Source of the DNA: Bacteroidota bacterium | GTDB lineage: Bacteria > Bacteroidota > Bacteroidia > Chitinophagales > LD1 | Assembly (NCBI GenBank): GCA_947475165.1 | Contig: CANJLD010000014.1 | Span: 1 to 64,000, forward strand | DNA length: 64,000 nucleotides | Direction: 5' to 3' | Shown here: positions 35,103 to 43,881 of the stretch, piece after piece | Numbering within the stretch: position 1 is the stretch's first letter | How the letters are laid out: each line of letters starts with the position of its first letter | The notes under the pieces: generated by a model | The model's database searches: none | What the model was told of the DNA's origin: nothing | Seen by the model: only the letters and a program-made list of their open reading frames with translations | Program-made: the position numbers and the translations under genes

Positions 35103-35903
35103 ATGAAGAAGGTACTATTTCAAATCCTGGTTTTAGTAGCTGTATTTTACGGCATGTGGTTCGGCTTGAGTAAAGTTGACTGGCTTAAGATTTTTAAAGT
35201 AGAACAGGCCAGCAAAAAAACCGAAGAGAAATTAGGCGAATTGTTTTGGGAAGTTTTCAGCAAAACCGAAAAGGAAGTAAAAAATAAAAAAGTAACCCTA
35301 CCGGTTGATAGTCTGCTCACCAAACTTTGCGAAGCCAACGGCTTTGACCGGAAAGAAATAAAACTGCACGTAATTGAAAGCGATGATGTAAACGCCTTCG
35401 CCTTCCCCAATAAACATTTAGTGGTTTTTACCAGCCTGATTGCCGACAGCCGCAGCGAAGCCGAACTGGCCGGTGTAATGGCACACGAGCTGGCGCACAT
35501 TCAAAAAAATCATGTAATGAAAAAGCTGATAAAAGAAGTTGGCTTATCGGCACTCATCTCTATTACCACCGGTGGCAGTGCCGGCTCGGAAGTTATTAAG
35601 AGCATGGCCAAAACACTTTCGTCAACCGCGTATGACCGGAGCTTAGAAAGTGAAGCCGATATGAAAGCCGTTGACTATTTAATAGAAGCTAAAATTGACC
35701 CCGCACCCTTTGCCGATTTTTTAGCGCGCTTAGGAAAAGACGAACCGGAGGAAATGAAACACTTAACCTGGATAAGCACTCACCCCGAAAGCAAAGAAAG
35801 GTCTGAAAAAATTATTGAAAGCCTTGACGGTTTAACCTACGATACCCAACCGGTGCTTGCTCCTGAAACATGGGAGCTGCTGAAAGAGAAGGTGAAAGAG
35901 TAA
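35103..35903 (+). CDS. M48-family zinc metalloprotease
   Basis: A 266-residue peptidase related to HtpX/Oma1/BepA. One N-terminal membrane segment or signal anchor (residues 3-24) precedes the catalytic domain with HExxH at residues 128-132 (VMAHELAHIQKNH) and the third zinc ligand Glu in SLESEADMKAVDYLIEA. STHPESKERSEKI near the end is the conserved M48 C-terminal element. It would act in the envelope on misfolded or substrate membrane proteins. It ends the TM2-DUF2752-DUF4870 operon, so it may process or control those membrane proteins (inference). Confidence 0.92.
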   Translation: MKKVLFQILVLVAVFYGMWFGLSKVDWLKIFKVEQASKKTEEKLGELFWEVFSKTEKEVKNKKVTLPVDSLLTKLCEANGFDRKEIKLHVIESDDVNAFAFPNKHLVVFTSLIADSRSEAELAGVMAHELAHIQKNHVMKKLIKEVGLSALISITTGGSAGSEVIKSMAKTLSSTAYDRSLESEADMKAVDYLIEAKIDPAPFADFLARLGKDEPEEMKHLTWISTHPESKERSEKIIESLDGLTYDTQPVLAPETWELLKEKVKE

Positions 35904-35911
35904 CCGGAATT

Positions 35912-36010
35912 TGTCATGCTGAACGAAGGCTCTGCGTAGTGAAGCATCCTGGATTTAAGGGCACCAAATACAAGATTTCTCACTCCGGAGACCTCCGTTC
36001 GAAATGACAT
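35912..36010. repeat. Dispersed palindromic element (GTCATGCTGA... family), copy 1
   Basis: About 99 bases bounded by TGTCATGCTGAACG on the left and CGTTCGAAATGACAT on the right (imperfect inverted ends), with inner blocks CTCCGGAGACCTCCG. It lies between the M48 gene and the convergent gene at 36031. A second member sits at 38852-38927. The wording is close to the 'GTCATTCCGAGGAA' repeats common in Bacteroidota genomes. Confidence 0.85.
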
Positions 36011-36030
36011 AAAGCCATTTTATATTGCCT

Positions 36031-36993
36031 TCATTTCGTTTCAATCTCCGCCTTCCACAAACCGTGCGTTACGTTCGGGTTCAGAATATTTAAGTGTGGT
36101 GTGTGCACGGTGTAACCTGCATCGTTCGCTGTTATCTTCAATGGTTTCGAAAAACTAACTGTTGTTAGTTTTGTTTGCGCCACCGGTTTCTCGTTAGCGC
36201 GCTGGCTGAAATAAAAAATTATATCGCCACCTCTTTTCCGGTTGCTTAAAATAAGTTTCGATGTGGCCTTCAGCACCTCTGCCGCAAACGGAGCATGCGC
36301 CACAAAACCGGGCAACACCTTTCCGTGTTTCTTATGCACGTTATGCCCACCCGCGCGCTTATCTATTTTGCGCGCTGTGTTGTATTGGTCATACATATTC
36401 GCATCGTTGTACTGATACACCTTCATATAAGTATCCAGCTTTGCGAGTGCTTCATCGGCTTCTGCAAAAAGCTCTTTCACTTTCTGTGCCGCGCGGCTTT
36501 TTACCTTCCGTTGATTGCGCCCTACTTTTATCTGCGGCAAAAATTTACCGGCACCAGTGTTCAGTTCGGCTACATCGGCAGGCCCGCTGCCGAAAGTAAC
36601 CAGCGCGGCCTCCACCGGTTGCGCCACGCCAAAAAGCTGCACGGCCAACACATACAATTCGCTATCGGACGAAAGCGTAAGCGAAGACGGCAGGTAATCT
36701 TCGCTCTCTATTATATAAGGAGTGCCGTTGGCAATACCGTAAGCCAGCAATGCACTACCCACTTTGCCGCAAACTTTCTCCAGCGCCAGCCGGTCATCTT
36801 CCTTTTGCTGAGTAAAACCCGAAAGATCAGCCGATACATCTACCGATTCTTTAGGTATACTCTCTATTAAATTCCCTATTTGAGTAATTAGAGGAGGAAA
36901 CTGGGGGAATGCGCTGAACGTGCTGTTGAATGTTTTGAAGAACGACTGCACTTTAAGCAGCATATACCATTTGTTAGCCTGATTGCTATTCAT
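36031..36993 (-). CDS. Hypothetical protein, possibly Bacteroidota-restricted
   Basis: A 320-residue protein, no signal peptide and no membrane helix. Residues 1-180 are helical with a long amphipathic start (LLKVQSFFKTFNSTFSAFPQF), a stretch QKEDDRLALEKVCGKVGSAL and a basic linker (RNQRKVKSRAAQKVKELFAEADEALAKL). The last 110 residues are strand-rich and end in NILNPNVTHGLWKAEIETK, with the look of a small fibronectin/Ig-like domain. I do not recognise the family. It has its own transcription unit between a dispersed repeat and a very AT-rich region. A structural or scaffold role is only a guess. Confidence 0.65.
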   Translation of the reverse strand: MNSNQANKWYMLLKVQSFFKTFNSTFSAFPQFPPLITQIGNLIESIPKESVDVSADLSGFTQQKEDDRLALEKVCGKVGSALLAYGIANGTPYIIESEDYLPSSLTLSSDSELYVLAVQLFGVAQPVEAALVTFGSGPADVAELNTGAGKFLPQIKVGRNQRKVKSRAAQKVKELFAEADEALAKLDTYMKVYQYNDANMYDQYNTARKIDKRAGGHNVHKKHGKVLPGFVAHAPFAAEVLKATSKLILSNRKRGGDIIFYFSQRANEKPVAQTKLTTVSFSKPLKITANDAGYTVHTPHLNILNPNVTHGLWKAEIETK

Positions 36994-37229
36994 TTGGGTG
37001 GTAGGTTGGTTTGTTTTACGAATTTAAGTAATAAGAAATTGATTTCAAATAGCTGTTTATTATTTTTTTGTCATAAAAAACAATTATTAAGTTATAAATA
37101 AACTATTTTAATTCATCTAAAAACATAATCAATTATTAAGAAAACTATTTTTATTGCTAATAAAATTATAATAATTGGTTAAATAATAATATTTTTGACA
37201 AAGTATAGTCATTTAAATACAACTTATAT
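36994..37229. promoter_or_regulatory. AT-rich divergent promoter region ahead of the XRE gene
   Basis: Two hundred thirty-six bases of markedly AT-rich sequence with several short inverted words (TTATTAAG, AATTATTAAG, TAAATAATAAT) between the divergent gene at 36031 and the XRE regulator. It presumably holds both promoters and possibly sites for the regulator itself. No specific box can be assigned with confidence. Confidence 0.5.
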
Positions 37230-37583
37230 ATGTTAAACAATAACTTATTAAACTTAATTAAGCTACGTAACATTCAAAAACCACGCGCATGGCTGATAAA
37301 ACAAGGAATAAATGCGCAAGTAGCCGACCGATTGCTCAAAAATGAGCAACGGCACATTCGTTTTGATGACATGGAGCGGATTTGTCTGGGTTTAAACTGC
37401 TCGCCTACCGATGTTTTCATCTGGCAACCCGATAACGAGGCCGATAATATCCCCAACCACCCGCTGCAAGCTATCCGCAGCGATAAAATTCTGCCCGATG
37501 TAATGGCGCAACTAAACAACAGCACCCTCGATGAGCTAAAACAGGTGTCGGATTTTATTGAGAAGATGCGGGAGGGGAAATGA
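37230..37583 (+). CDS. XRE/Cro-type helix-turn-helix regulator
   Basis: A 117-residue DNA-binding protein of the HTH_26/Cro-C1 type. Residues 1-70 form the helix-turn-helix (LLNLIKLRNIQKPRAWLIKQ; VADRLLKNEQRHIRFDDMERICLGLNCSPTDVFIW), with the family's closing 'LxCxPxDLF' feature as LNCSPTDVF. The C-terminal 45 residues are an acidic helical tail, ending VSDFIEKMREGK. It stands alone between an AT-rich region and a repeat-derived terminator, which fits autoregulation. The target genes are unknown; the neighbouring gcvT has its own 156-base leader. Confidence 0.85.
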   Translation: MLNNNLLNLIKLRNIQKPRAWLIKQGINAQVADRLLKNEQRHIRFDDMERICLGLNCSPTDVFIWQPDNEADNIPNHPLQAIRSDKILPDVMAQLNNSTLDELKQVSDFIEKMREGK

Positions 37584-37587
37584 TTTA

Positions 37588-37670
37588 ACAACTTAAGTAG
37601 TAACTTTAGTTGCAAACTTAGTTGCCATTAAAGTTGCGACTTAAGTTTGGACTAAAGTCGCAATAGTTTT
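37588..37670 (+). terminator. Repeat-derived terminator after the XRE gene
   Basis: Arms 37634-37646 and 37651-37663 (TTGCGACTTAAGT / ACTAAAGTCGCAA, one mismatch) form a stem with loop TTGG, followed by TAGTTTTT. Upstream, from 37588, several degenerate units of about 12 bases related to AACTTTAGTTGC continue the same wording, so the hairpin appears to be the last pair of a small repeat array. Confidence 0.75.
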
Positions 37671-37739
37671 TATGTCGGGCATCGGCTCGCTCTTCTCTTT
37701 TCCCCATTCTCCATTACATTCGCCCCGCAAATAATATAT

Positions 37740-38843
37740 ATGTCAAACACAACCAGTCCAACCGTTAAAGAAACCGCACTTACGCAATTACATATTCAGC
37801 TCGGGGCCAAAATGGCGGAGTTTGCGGGTTACAATATGCCCATCAGTTACAGCTCTATTACTGCCGAGCACAACGCCATCCGCAACAGCGTTGGCGTGTT
37901 CGATGTAAGCCACATGGGCGAGTTTATGCTCAAGGGCGATAAGGCACTCGACCTGATACAGCGCGTTACCAGCAATGATGCTGCAAAGCTGACCGATGGA
38001 AAAATTCAATACAGCTGTTTGCCGAACGATAAAGGCGGCATTGTAGATGACCTGCTCGTTTACCGGTGGAACGAAACCGAATATTATTTAGTAGTGAATG
38101 CTTCGAATATTGAAAAGGATTGGAACTGGATTACAAAGCACAACACTGCCGGTGTAGAAATGAGCAACATGAGCGATGATATGAGTCTGCTTGCCGTCCA
38201 GGGACCCAACGCTATTAAAACTTTACAGAAACTTACCGCTATAGATTTAAGCACCATTCCTTATTACGCTTTTGCAGCAGGCAGCATGGCGGGCATTGAT
38301 GATGTAATTATTTCGAACACCGGTTACACCGGTGCCGGTGGTTTTGAATTGTATGTGTGGAACAAAGATGCCCGCAAAATGTGGGATGCTATTTTCGAAG
38401 CCGGTGCAGAATTCGGAATACTGCCATGCGGTCTGGGTTGCCGCGATACACTGCGCCTTGAAAAAGCATTCTGTCTTTACGGTCACGATATTGATGATAC
38501 CACTTCGCCAATAGAAGCCGGTTTGGGATGGATTACCAAATTCACCAAGAGCTTTATCAATTCCGATTATCACTTAGCTATAAAGGAGAACGGACCGAAG
38601 AAAAAATTAGTGGGCTTCGAAATTCCGGAGAAAGGAAAAATACCACGCCAGCATTTTAAAATTAAAGATGGTGCAGGAAATGAAATTGGAGAAGTTACCT
38701 CCGGCACACAATCACCATCGCTTGGTAAAGCTATTGGGCTGGGTTATGTAAAAACAGAATTCAGCACCATTGGTTCCGAAATTTTTATTGAAATAAGAAA
38801 CACGCCAATTAAGGCAACGGTGGTGAAGACACCGTTTTTGTAA
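37740..38843 (+). CDS. gcvT: Glycine cleavage system T protein (aminomethyltransferase)
   Basis: Folate-dependent component of the glycine cleavage complex: it passes the aminomethyl carbon from the H protein to tetrahydrofolate and frees ammonia. The 367-residue protein shows [58 protein letters not shown] (with the catalytic Asp), [15 protein letters not shown], and [19 protein letters not shown]. Length is normal. No other gcv gene is nearby. Glycine from the proposed gamma-glutamylglycine route would be one substrate source. A dispersed repeat follows the stop. Confidence 0.96.
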   Translation: MSNTTSPTVKETALTQLHIQLGAKMAEFAGYNMPISYSSITAEHNAIRNSVGVFDVSHMGEFMLKGDKALDLIQRVTSNDAAKLTDGKIQYSCLPNDKGGIVDDLLVYRWNETEYYLVVNASNIEKDWNWITKHNTAGVEMSNMSDDMSLLAVQGPNAIKTLQKLTAIDLSTIPYYAFAAGSMAGIDDVIISNTGYTGAGGFELYVWNKDARKMWDAIFEAGAEFGILPCGLGCRDTLRLEKAFCLYGHDIDDTTSPIEAGLGWITKFTKSFINSDYHLAIKENGPKKKLVGFEIPEKGKIPRQHFKIKDGAGNEIGEVTSGTQSPSLGKAIGLGYVKTEFSTIGSEIFIEIRNTPIKATVVKTPFL

Positions 38844-38851
38844 AACCTCAT

Positions 38852-38927
38852 TTGTCATGCTGACGGAGGAAGCATCTTGTATTTACTTGTTTGAGAAAGA
38901 CAAGATTCCTCGTTCCTCGGAATGACA
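38852..38927. repeat. Dispersed palindromic element (GTCATGCTGA... family), copy 2
   Basis: Left end TTGTCATGCTGACGGAGGAA and right end TTCCTCGGAATGACAA form a long imperfect inverted repeat, with inner arms ATCTTGT / ACAAGAT. Related to the element at 35912. It fills the gap between gcvT and the DUF1015 gene. Confidence 0.88.
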
Positions 38928-38943
38928 ATACAAAATATACAAC

Positions 38944-40188
38944 ATGGCCATCATCAAACCATTCGAAGCTGTTCGCCCGCAACCGGAGCATGCGGCAGAA
39001 GTTTCTTCCCTTCCTTATGATGTAATGAACACTGCCGAAGCACGGCAGATGGCAGAAAAAAATCAACGATCTTTTCTGCACGTAAGTCGTGCCGAAATTG
39101 ATTTCCCTGATGGCATAGACGAACACTCGCAGGAAGTTTACGACCGGGCGCGCGATAATTTTTACAAATTCATGGCTGATGGTGTTTTGTTTCAGGAGGC
39201 GTATGCGTCTTTGTATATCTATCAGCAAAACATGCAGGGCAGAACGCAAACCGGTTTGGTGGCTTGCTCAAGCATTGAAGATTATTTCAACGATGTAATC
39301 AAGAAACACGAACTAACGCGACCGGAAAAAGAAGAAGACCGAATCCGCCACATGGAAACCTTGCAGGCGCACGTAGGGCCCATCTTTCTCACTTATCCAA
39401 AGAACGATGAGGTAGATGAAATAATACTCTCGGTAACCGATAATGAAGAACCGGTCTATAATATTTTGACCAAGGACGGTGTGCGCCATACGGTTTGGTT
39501 GCTGTTAGATAAAGATAAAACCGACCAACTGGTTTCTATTTTCGAAAACAAAATTCCGTTTACCTATATAGCCGATGGCCACCACCGCACCGCATCTGCT
39601 GCCAAGGTTGGTTTGAAAATGAAAGAGCAGAACCCGAACCATGACGGAACAGAAGATTATAATTTTTTTCTCTCTGTCCTCTTCCCTGACGACCAGTTGC
39701 AGATAATGGATTACAACCGCGTGGTGAAAGATTTGAATGGATTGAGTAAAGAGGAATTCTTTCAAAAAATACAAGAACGGTTTTATTTGAGAAAACCAAA
39801 GCCGGATGAAATCAAAGCGAGTCAACATCTCATTCTAATGTATATCGACAAGGAATGGTTTTGGCTAAGATTTCAGCAAGAAAAATTTTTAAGAAACGAC
39901 CCTATTGGAGTTTTAGATGTAACCATTCTTCAGGAAAATATTTTAGACCCTATATTGGGAATAAAAGACGTACGCACCGATAAACGAATTGATTTTGTTG
40001 GCGGTATCCGTGGATTAAAAGAATTAGAACGCAGAGTTGACAGCGGAGAGATGAAAGTTGCCTTTGCACTCTATCCGGTCTCACTAAAACAATTAATGGA
40101 CATTGCCGACAGCGGAAAAATTATGCCGCCAAAGTCAACCTGGTTTGAACCTAAGTTGAGAGATGGATTGTTCTCGCACCTCTTTTAA
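38944..40188 (+). CDS. DUF1015 family protein
   Basis: A 414-residue cytoplasmic protein of the DUF1015 family, which is widespread in bacteria and of unknown function. Recognisable elements: IIKPFEAVRPQPEHAAEVSSLPYDVMN at the N-terminus, SFLHVSRAEIDFP, LYIYQQNMQGRTQTGLVAC, IRHMETLQAHVGPIFLTYP, YIADGHHRTASAAKVG near residue 215 (a His/Arg-rich ParB-like motif) and GKIMPPKSTWFEPKLRDGLF at the end. Length matches the family. The ParB/sulfiredoxin-like motif suggests nucleotide or phosphate handling. A terminator follows. Confidence 0.9.
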   Translation: MAIIKPFEAVRPQPEHAAEVSSLPYDVMNTAEARQMAEKNQRSFLHVSRAEIDFPDGIDEHSQEVYDRARDNFYKFMADGVLFQEAYASLYIYQQNMQGRTQTGLVACSSIEDYFNDVIKKHELTRPEKEEDRIRHMETLQAHVGPIFLTYPKNDEVDEIILSVTDNEEPVYNILTKDGVRHTVWLLLDKDKTDQLVSIFENKIPFTYIADGHHRTASAAKVGLKMKEQNPNHDGTEDYNFFLSVLFPDDQLQIMDYNRVVKDLNGLSKEEFFQKIQERFYLRKPKPDEIKASQHLILMYIDKEWFWLRFQQEKFLRNDPIGVLDVTILQENILDPILGIKDVRTDKRIDFVGGIRGLKELERRVDSGEMKVAFALYPVSLKQLMDIADSGKIMPPKSTWFEPKLRDGLFSHLF

Positions 40189-40194
40189 AAACGC

Positions 40195-40233
40195 AGACGG
40201 AGCAGATTTTGAAAACCTGCTCCGTCTTCTTTT
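40195..40233. terminator. Terminator between DUF1015 and the GH31 gene
   Basis: An 11-bp perfect stem AGACGGAGCAG / CTGCTCCGTCT (40195-40205 and 40217-40227) with an 11-base loop containing TTTTGAAAA and a T-rich tail (TCTTTT). It lies between convergent genes. Confidence 0.88.
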
Positions 40234-40244
40234 CCTGCTCAAAA

Positions 40245-41867
40245 TTATTTCTGAACCACCACCTTACCGGATATTCTTCCTTGCGTATTTGATTTAGCCG
40301 TTATAGCGTACTGGTAAATTCCATTCTCTAAATTTTGTATAGAAATACTTTTGCTTGCGCTGTTAAGTTTTGCATTCAGCAAATTTCTTCCCAGTGCATC
40401 ATACAATCTAAACTCGTACTCTTCATTAAAATCTAACCCCGCAATTCTGATTTCACTACTTGCAGGATTAGGATATATGGTCACCGGATGCGCCTGAGCA
40501 TTTACCGCTTCCATACCGGTCACACTATTTATAACGCTATCAAGCGTTGCTAATAATGGCGAACCTGATTTTATAAAAACAGGAAACTCACTAAGCGGTA
40601 TGTTTAGCTGGTTAAAAATTCCGCTGTAAACCTGCGAAGTATTAAAAAGATAAGTCCAGTTACCGGCAGGAAAATCAACCATAATACTGTTAGAAGAACT
40701 TAACATAGGTGCCACAAAAACATCGCTGCCTAGCATGTAGCTGTAGTCAGTGCTGTTAAAGAATTGCATCAACGATTGGGTAATAGGAAATAAAGAATCG
40801 GCCTGCTGCATTTGATAAGGAATCAGCGCATGGTGCAGCCGCGCAAACTTGTTATAGATGTCGTTGGTTTCCTGGTCAAACATCCACGGGCGGTGTTCTC
40901 CTCCGCCCCCGTTTTCCATCAGCGGGCTGAAAGCACCCAACTGCGCCCAACGAATGAAGAGGTCTTTATCTCTGCCGTGAGTCACCGGTTCTTCGCGGTA
41001 GCCTCCAACATCGGAACCTACTACGAGATAATTATTTACATCGCTCTGATACATATTGTTCAGCGCATTTTTCATTCCGTCAAATGTGGCATCCTGGTCA
41101 CCCACCCAGCAGGCAAAGCCAATATCACGCGGAGTAAACGCAACTAAGTTGGGGTCAGTAATAAAAGTGTAGCCGTAATTATCAACCGGTCGCGACATAT
41201 TAGCGCGGTCGTTGCCCAATTGCTGACGCGTGTAATCGTGAAACAACCGGTAGTAAGCATGCGAATATTGCAACCGGGTAATATTGCCTCCTGTTCCTGG
41301 AGAATAGAGTGCGTTTCCAAGAAAAACGGAGTAATCCGTTCCGTCACACTTCCATCCGTCAATACCGAGGGCAAGAGTTTTATCCACCAGAGCCTTCCAC
41401 CAGGTTACTGCTGCAGGATTGAAAAAGTCAATCATGCTGCCGTCACCTTTCCACCAATGTATTACCGCAGAACCGGCACCGGCATTTGCTTTCATAAAAT
41501 AACCAAGCGAATCAGCATAGTGCCAAAGCTCTGTTTGGTCGGTATTAATGGCACTGGTAATCCAAACAATAACTTTTACGTCACGGGCATGAAAAGAATC
41601 AACCATAGCATGTGCATCAGGATAAAGCGATGTGTCAAATTCGAAAGTGTTGTAACCGGTCTCCCAAGGGCTGTCGATAATAATTGCACCTACCGGTATG
41701 TTGTGCGATTTATAATCATCAACAAGTTGCAAAGCACTGTGCTGTGTGCTTTCATCTTCCCAAACCCAATGCTCAAAAACAAACTCAGGGCAAGTGGATT
41801 GAGCAGTTACGGACTTACTTAAGATGCCGGTTACGATGAGAGAAACGAGTAGTAAAACTTTTTTCAT
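40245..41867 (-). CDS. Secreted glycoside hydrolase family 31-like enzyme with type IX sorting domain
   Basis: A 540-residue exported protein: signal peptide (residues 1-22), a TIM-barrel of the GH31 alpha-glucosidase clan, and a type A type IX sorting domain from about residue 460 (TIYPNPASSEIRIAG ... GIYQYAI ... GKVVVQK). Barrel landmarks are PVGAIIIDSPWETGYNTFEFD, VKVIVWITSAINTD, GIDGWKCDGTDY with the nucleophile Asp, a WVGDQDATFDGM segment with the acid/base region, and GSDVGGYREEP. The N-terminal beta-sandwich of typical GH31 enzymes is missing, so it is a short form. The sugar specificity is unknown. It and the following phosphatase lie in tandem on the minus strand. Confidence 0.87.
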   Translation of the reverse strand: MKKVLLLVSLIVTGILSKSVTAQSTCPEFVFEHWVWEDESTQHSALQLVDDYKSHNIPVGAIIIDSPWETGYNTFEFDTSLYPDAHAMVDSFHARDVKVIVWITSAINTDQTELWHYADSLGYFMKANAGAGSAVIHWWKGDGSMIDFFNPAAVTWWKALVDKTLALGIDGWKCDGTDYSVFLGNALYSPGTGGNITRLQYSHAYYRLFHDYTRQQLGNDRANMSRPVDNYGYTFITDPNLVAFTPRDIGFACWVGDQDATFDGMKNALNNMYQSDVNNYLVVGSDVGGYREEPVTHGRDKDLFIRWAQLGAFSPLMENGGGGEHRPWMFDQETNDIYNKFARLHHALIPYQMQQADSLFPITQSLMQFFNSTDYSYMLGSDVFVAPMLSSSNSIMVDFPAGNWTYLFNTSQVYSGIFNQLNIPLSEFPVFIKSGSPLLATLDSVINSVTGMEAVNAQAHPVTIYPNPASSEIRIAGLDFNEEYEFRLYDALGRNLLNAKLNSASKSISIQNLENGIYQYAITAKSNTQGRISGKVVVQK

Positions 41868-41900
41868 TTGAGCGATTTTAGTTTTAAATGTACCTGAATA

Positions 41901-43790
41901 TTAATTGATTTTCACCACACTTTCACTTATCGAAGAGGTTTTTCCTTTCAATCTTACCACATAAAACCCTGGAGGCAATTTACTGCCGTCAAACTGCGCA
42001 TGATTTAATCCCTCGCTAATAGGTCCCAGATTCTTCTTAAACATCAACTGTCCGCTTGTATTCCAAACTTCCAGATTCACTTCTTCGCTTTTGTAAACAT
42101 TAAACTGAATCATCACTTCATTAAAAAACGGATTCGGGTGAATCATAACTGTAGTAATGTTGTTAGAAATATTTTTTATCGAAGTAGCAAGAGAGGTATG
42201 AGGCGCAAGTGGCGGATAAGTATTCAAGGCAACTGAAGGTGCATTGGTTTCGCGTAAAAATTTTTCTCCGTCATTTACATACCACGAAGGAGTAGTGCTA
42301 ACCGAATAAGTTTGCGTTGTCACATTCGACATGTAAACAAAATCGCCCTGAGTGCGTGTTGGTGTAATATCTAACACGTAATAACCGTGCAAGGTAAGCT
42401 CTACATAACGCACATAGCTCGCCAATGAATAAATAGTACTGGACGTAACCAACTGAGGTAATTCGTTGCCCGATGAAATACTTGGTGTTACAAATTCTAC
42501 TCCAACAGAATTGTTTCGATTCTGCGCATCGTAGCCAGGTAGTGGCAAATCATTCGCCCATGCGGTATGTATATCACCGGTCAGCACCACCACGTTATTT
42601 ATATTATGGGTAAGAATATGATTGTATAATTTCTCGCGGTCAAATGGGTAACCATCCCACTGGTCAGAGTTTATCATCACCGCATTAGGCCCAAGCACTC
42701 CCGCTGGAACAATCAGCGGAGTTAAAATTACCTGCTGACCAATAATCTGCCATTTGGCTGTAGAACTATCCAGATTATGATTTAACCAATCAAACTGAAC
42801 CGGTCCAACCATGTTACGTGTAGAATCCTGAATGAGCGAATCGTTAGCAGGCACAAACTGTGCAGTAGTAACCTGCTTGTCGCGGTCATACAAGCGCGTG
42901 TCAATCATATTCAAATCAGCTAAATCGCCCCAGGTAAACCGCCTGAAAATTCTAAAGGTATCAGCTATATCTGGTTGACGAACCGGCACCCATTCGAAAT
43001 AGGTTTTTATCGCATTCACTTTTCGCGCGTACCAATCACCATCACCTACACTATGATTTTTCGCTCCGTCTTTATACGAGTTGTTAGCTGTTTCGTGATC
43101 GTCCCAAACACAAATCCATGGGTACTGTTGATGAGCCGCCTGCAAATCAGGGTCAAGATGATATTGCGATTGACGCATCCGGTATTCTATTTCCAAAACA
43201 GTTTTGTGGTCGGGTTCGTGGAAACGGTCGCCAACCGGTGCAGCAATCGCACCGCTTTCATAGGTATAATCACCTAAAAATAAAACGGCATCAATATCGT
43301 TCCGCTCACTCAAATGGCGGTGGGCATTGTAAAATCCATCCTGATAATCCTGACAGCTTGCCACCGCGAAGCGCAAATTATTTACAGAGCCAACCGGCAG
43401 TGTTTTTGTTCTGCCGGTCACAGATTTAAAAGTGTCGTAACCAAAGCGGTAATAGTACCAAGTGCCTGCCTGCAAACCGGTGGCATCTATTTTAATGGTG
43501 TAATCTTTTGTGCTGTCTGTAGTTGCGCTTCCATTGTTTATGATGTTAGCGAAAGAAGTATCTGTTGCAATTTCCCAGTTAACCGAAACAGGGTCAACCA
43601 CCGGGTCAAGAGTAATTCTTGTCCAAAGAATAACTCTGTCAGCAAGCGGGTCACCGGAAGCTACTCCATGATAAAACGGATAGAAAGCAGGATTAAGCTG
43701 TGAACGCGATGAACGTAAGTAGGGAGATTGCTGAGCCGGAAGGTTTGTAAAAACAAGAACGGATAGAACCAGAATGTAAAATTGTTTCAT
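41901..43790 (-). CDS. Secreted PhoD-like alkaline phosphatase with type IX sorting domain
   Basis: A 629-residue exported phosphatase/phosphodiesterase. After the signal peptide comes the PhoD N-terminal domain (FYHGVASGDPLADRVILWTR), then the metallophosphatase core: FAVASCQDYQDGFY, AVLFLGDYTYE, ICVWDDHETANNSYKDGA, VVLTGDIHTAWANDL near residue 395 and VEFVTPSISSG. The last 85 residues carry a type A type IX sorting domain (IHPNPFFNEVMIQFN ... GFYVVRLKG). PhoD enzymes release phosphate from phosphodi- and monoesters using Fe/Ca. Extracellular location by the type IX route is inferred from the sorting domain. Confidence 0.92.
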   Translation of the reverse strand: MKQFYILVLSVLVFTNLPAQQSPYLRSSRSQLNPAFYPFYHGVASGDPLADRVILWTRITLDPVVDPVSVNWEIATDTSFANIINNGSATTDSTKDYTIKIDATGLQAGTWYYYRFGYDTFKSVTGRTKTLPVGSVNNLRFAVASCQDYQDGFYNAHRHLSERNDIDAVLFLGDYTYESGAIAAPVGDRFHEPDHKTVLEIEYRMRQSQYHLDPDLQAAHQQYPWICVWDDHETANNSYKDGAKNHSVGDGDWYARKVNAIKTYFEWVPVRQPDIADTFRIFRRFTWGDLADLNMIDTRLYDRDKQVTTAQFVPANDSLIQDSTRNMVGPVQFDWLNHNLDSSTAKWQIIGQQVILTPLIVPAGVLGPNAVMINSDQWDGYPFDREKLYNHILTHNINNVVVLTGDIHTAWANDLPLPGYDAQNRNNSVGVEFVTPSISSGNELPQLVTSSTIYSLASYVRYVELTLHGYYVLDITPTRTQGDFVYMSNVTTQTYSVSTTPSWYVNDGEKFLRETNAPSVALNTYPPLAPHTSLATSIKNISNNITTVMIHPNPFFNEVMIQFNVYKSEEVNLEVWNTSGQLMFKKNLGPISEGLNHAQFDGSKLPPGFYVVRLKGKTSSISESVVKIN

Positions 43791-43881
43791 TGAAAATAAT
43801 TTGAGAGGGGAAGGTAGAAATTATTTACGCTCAACTAAAGTTCAAGTGAATTCTATCTTTGACGCTCTTAAAATTAAAGCA

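Noticed and set aside
37001..37229. Possible CRISPR leader or array in AT-rich DNA
   Set aside because: No regularly spaced direct repeats; only short AT words.
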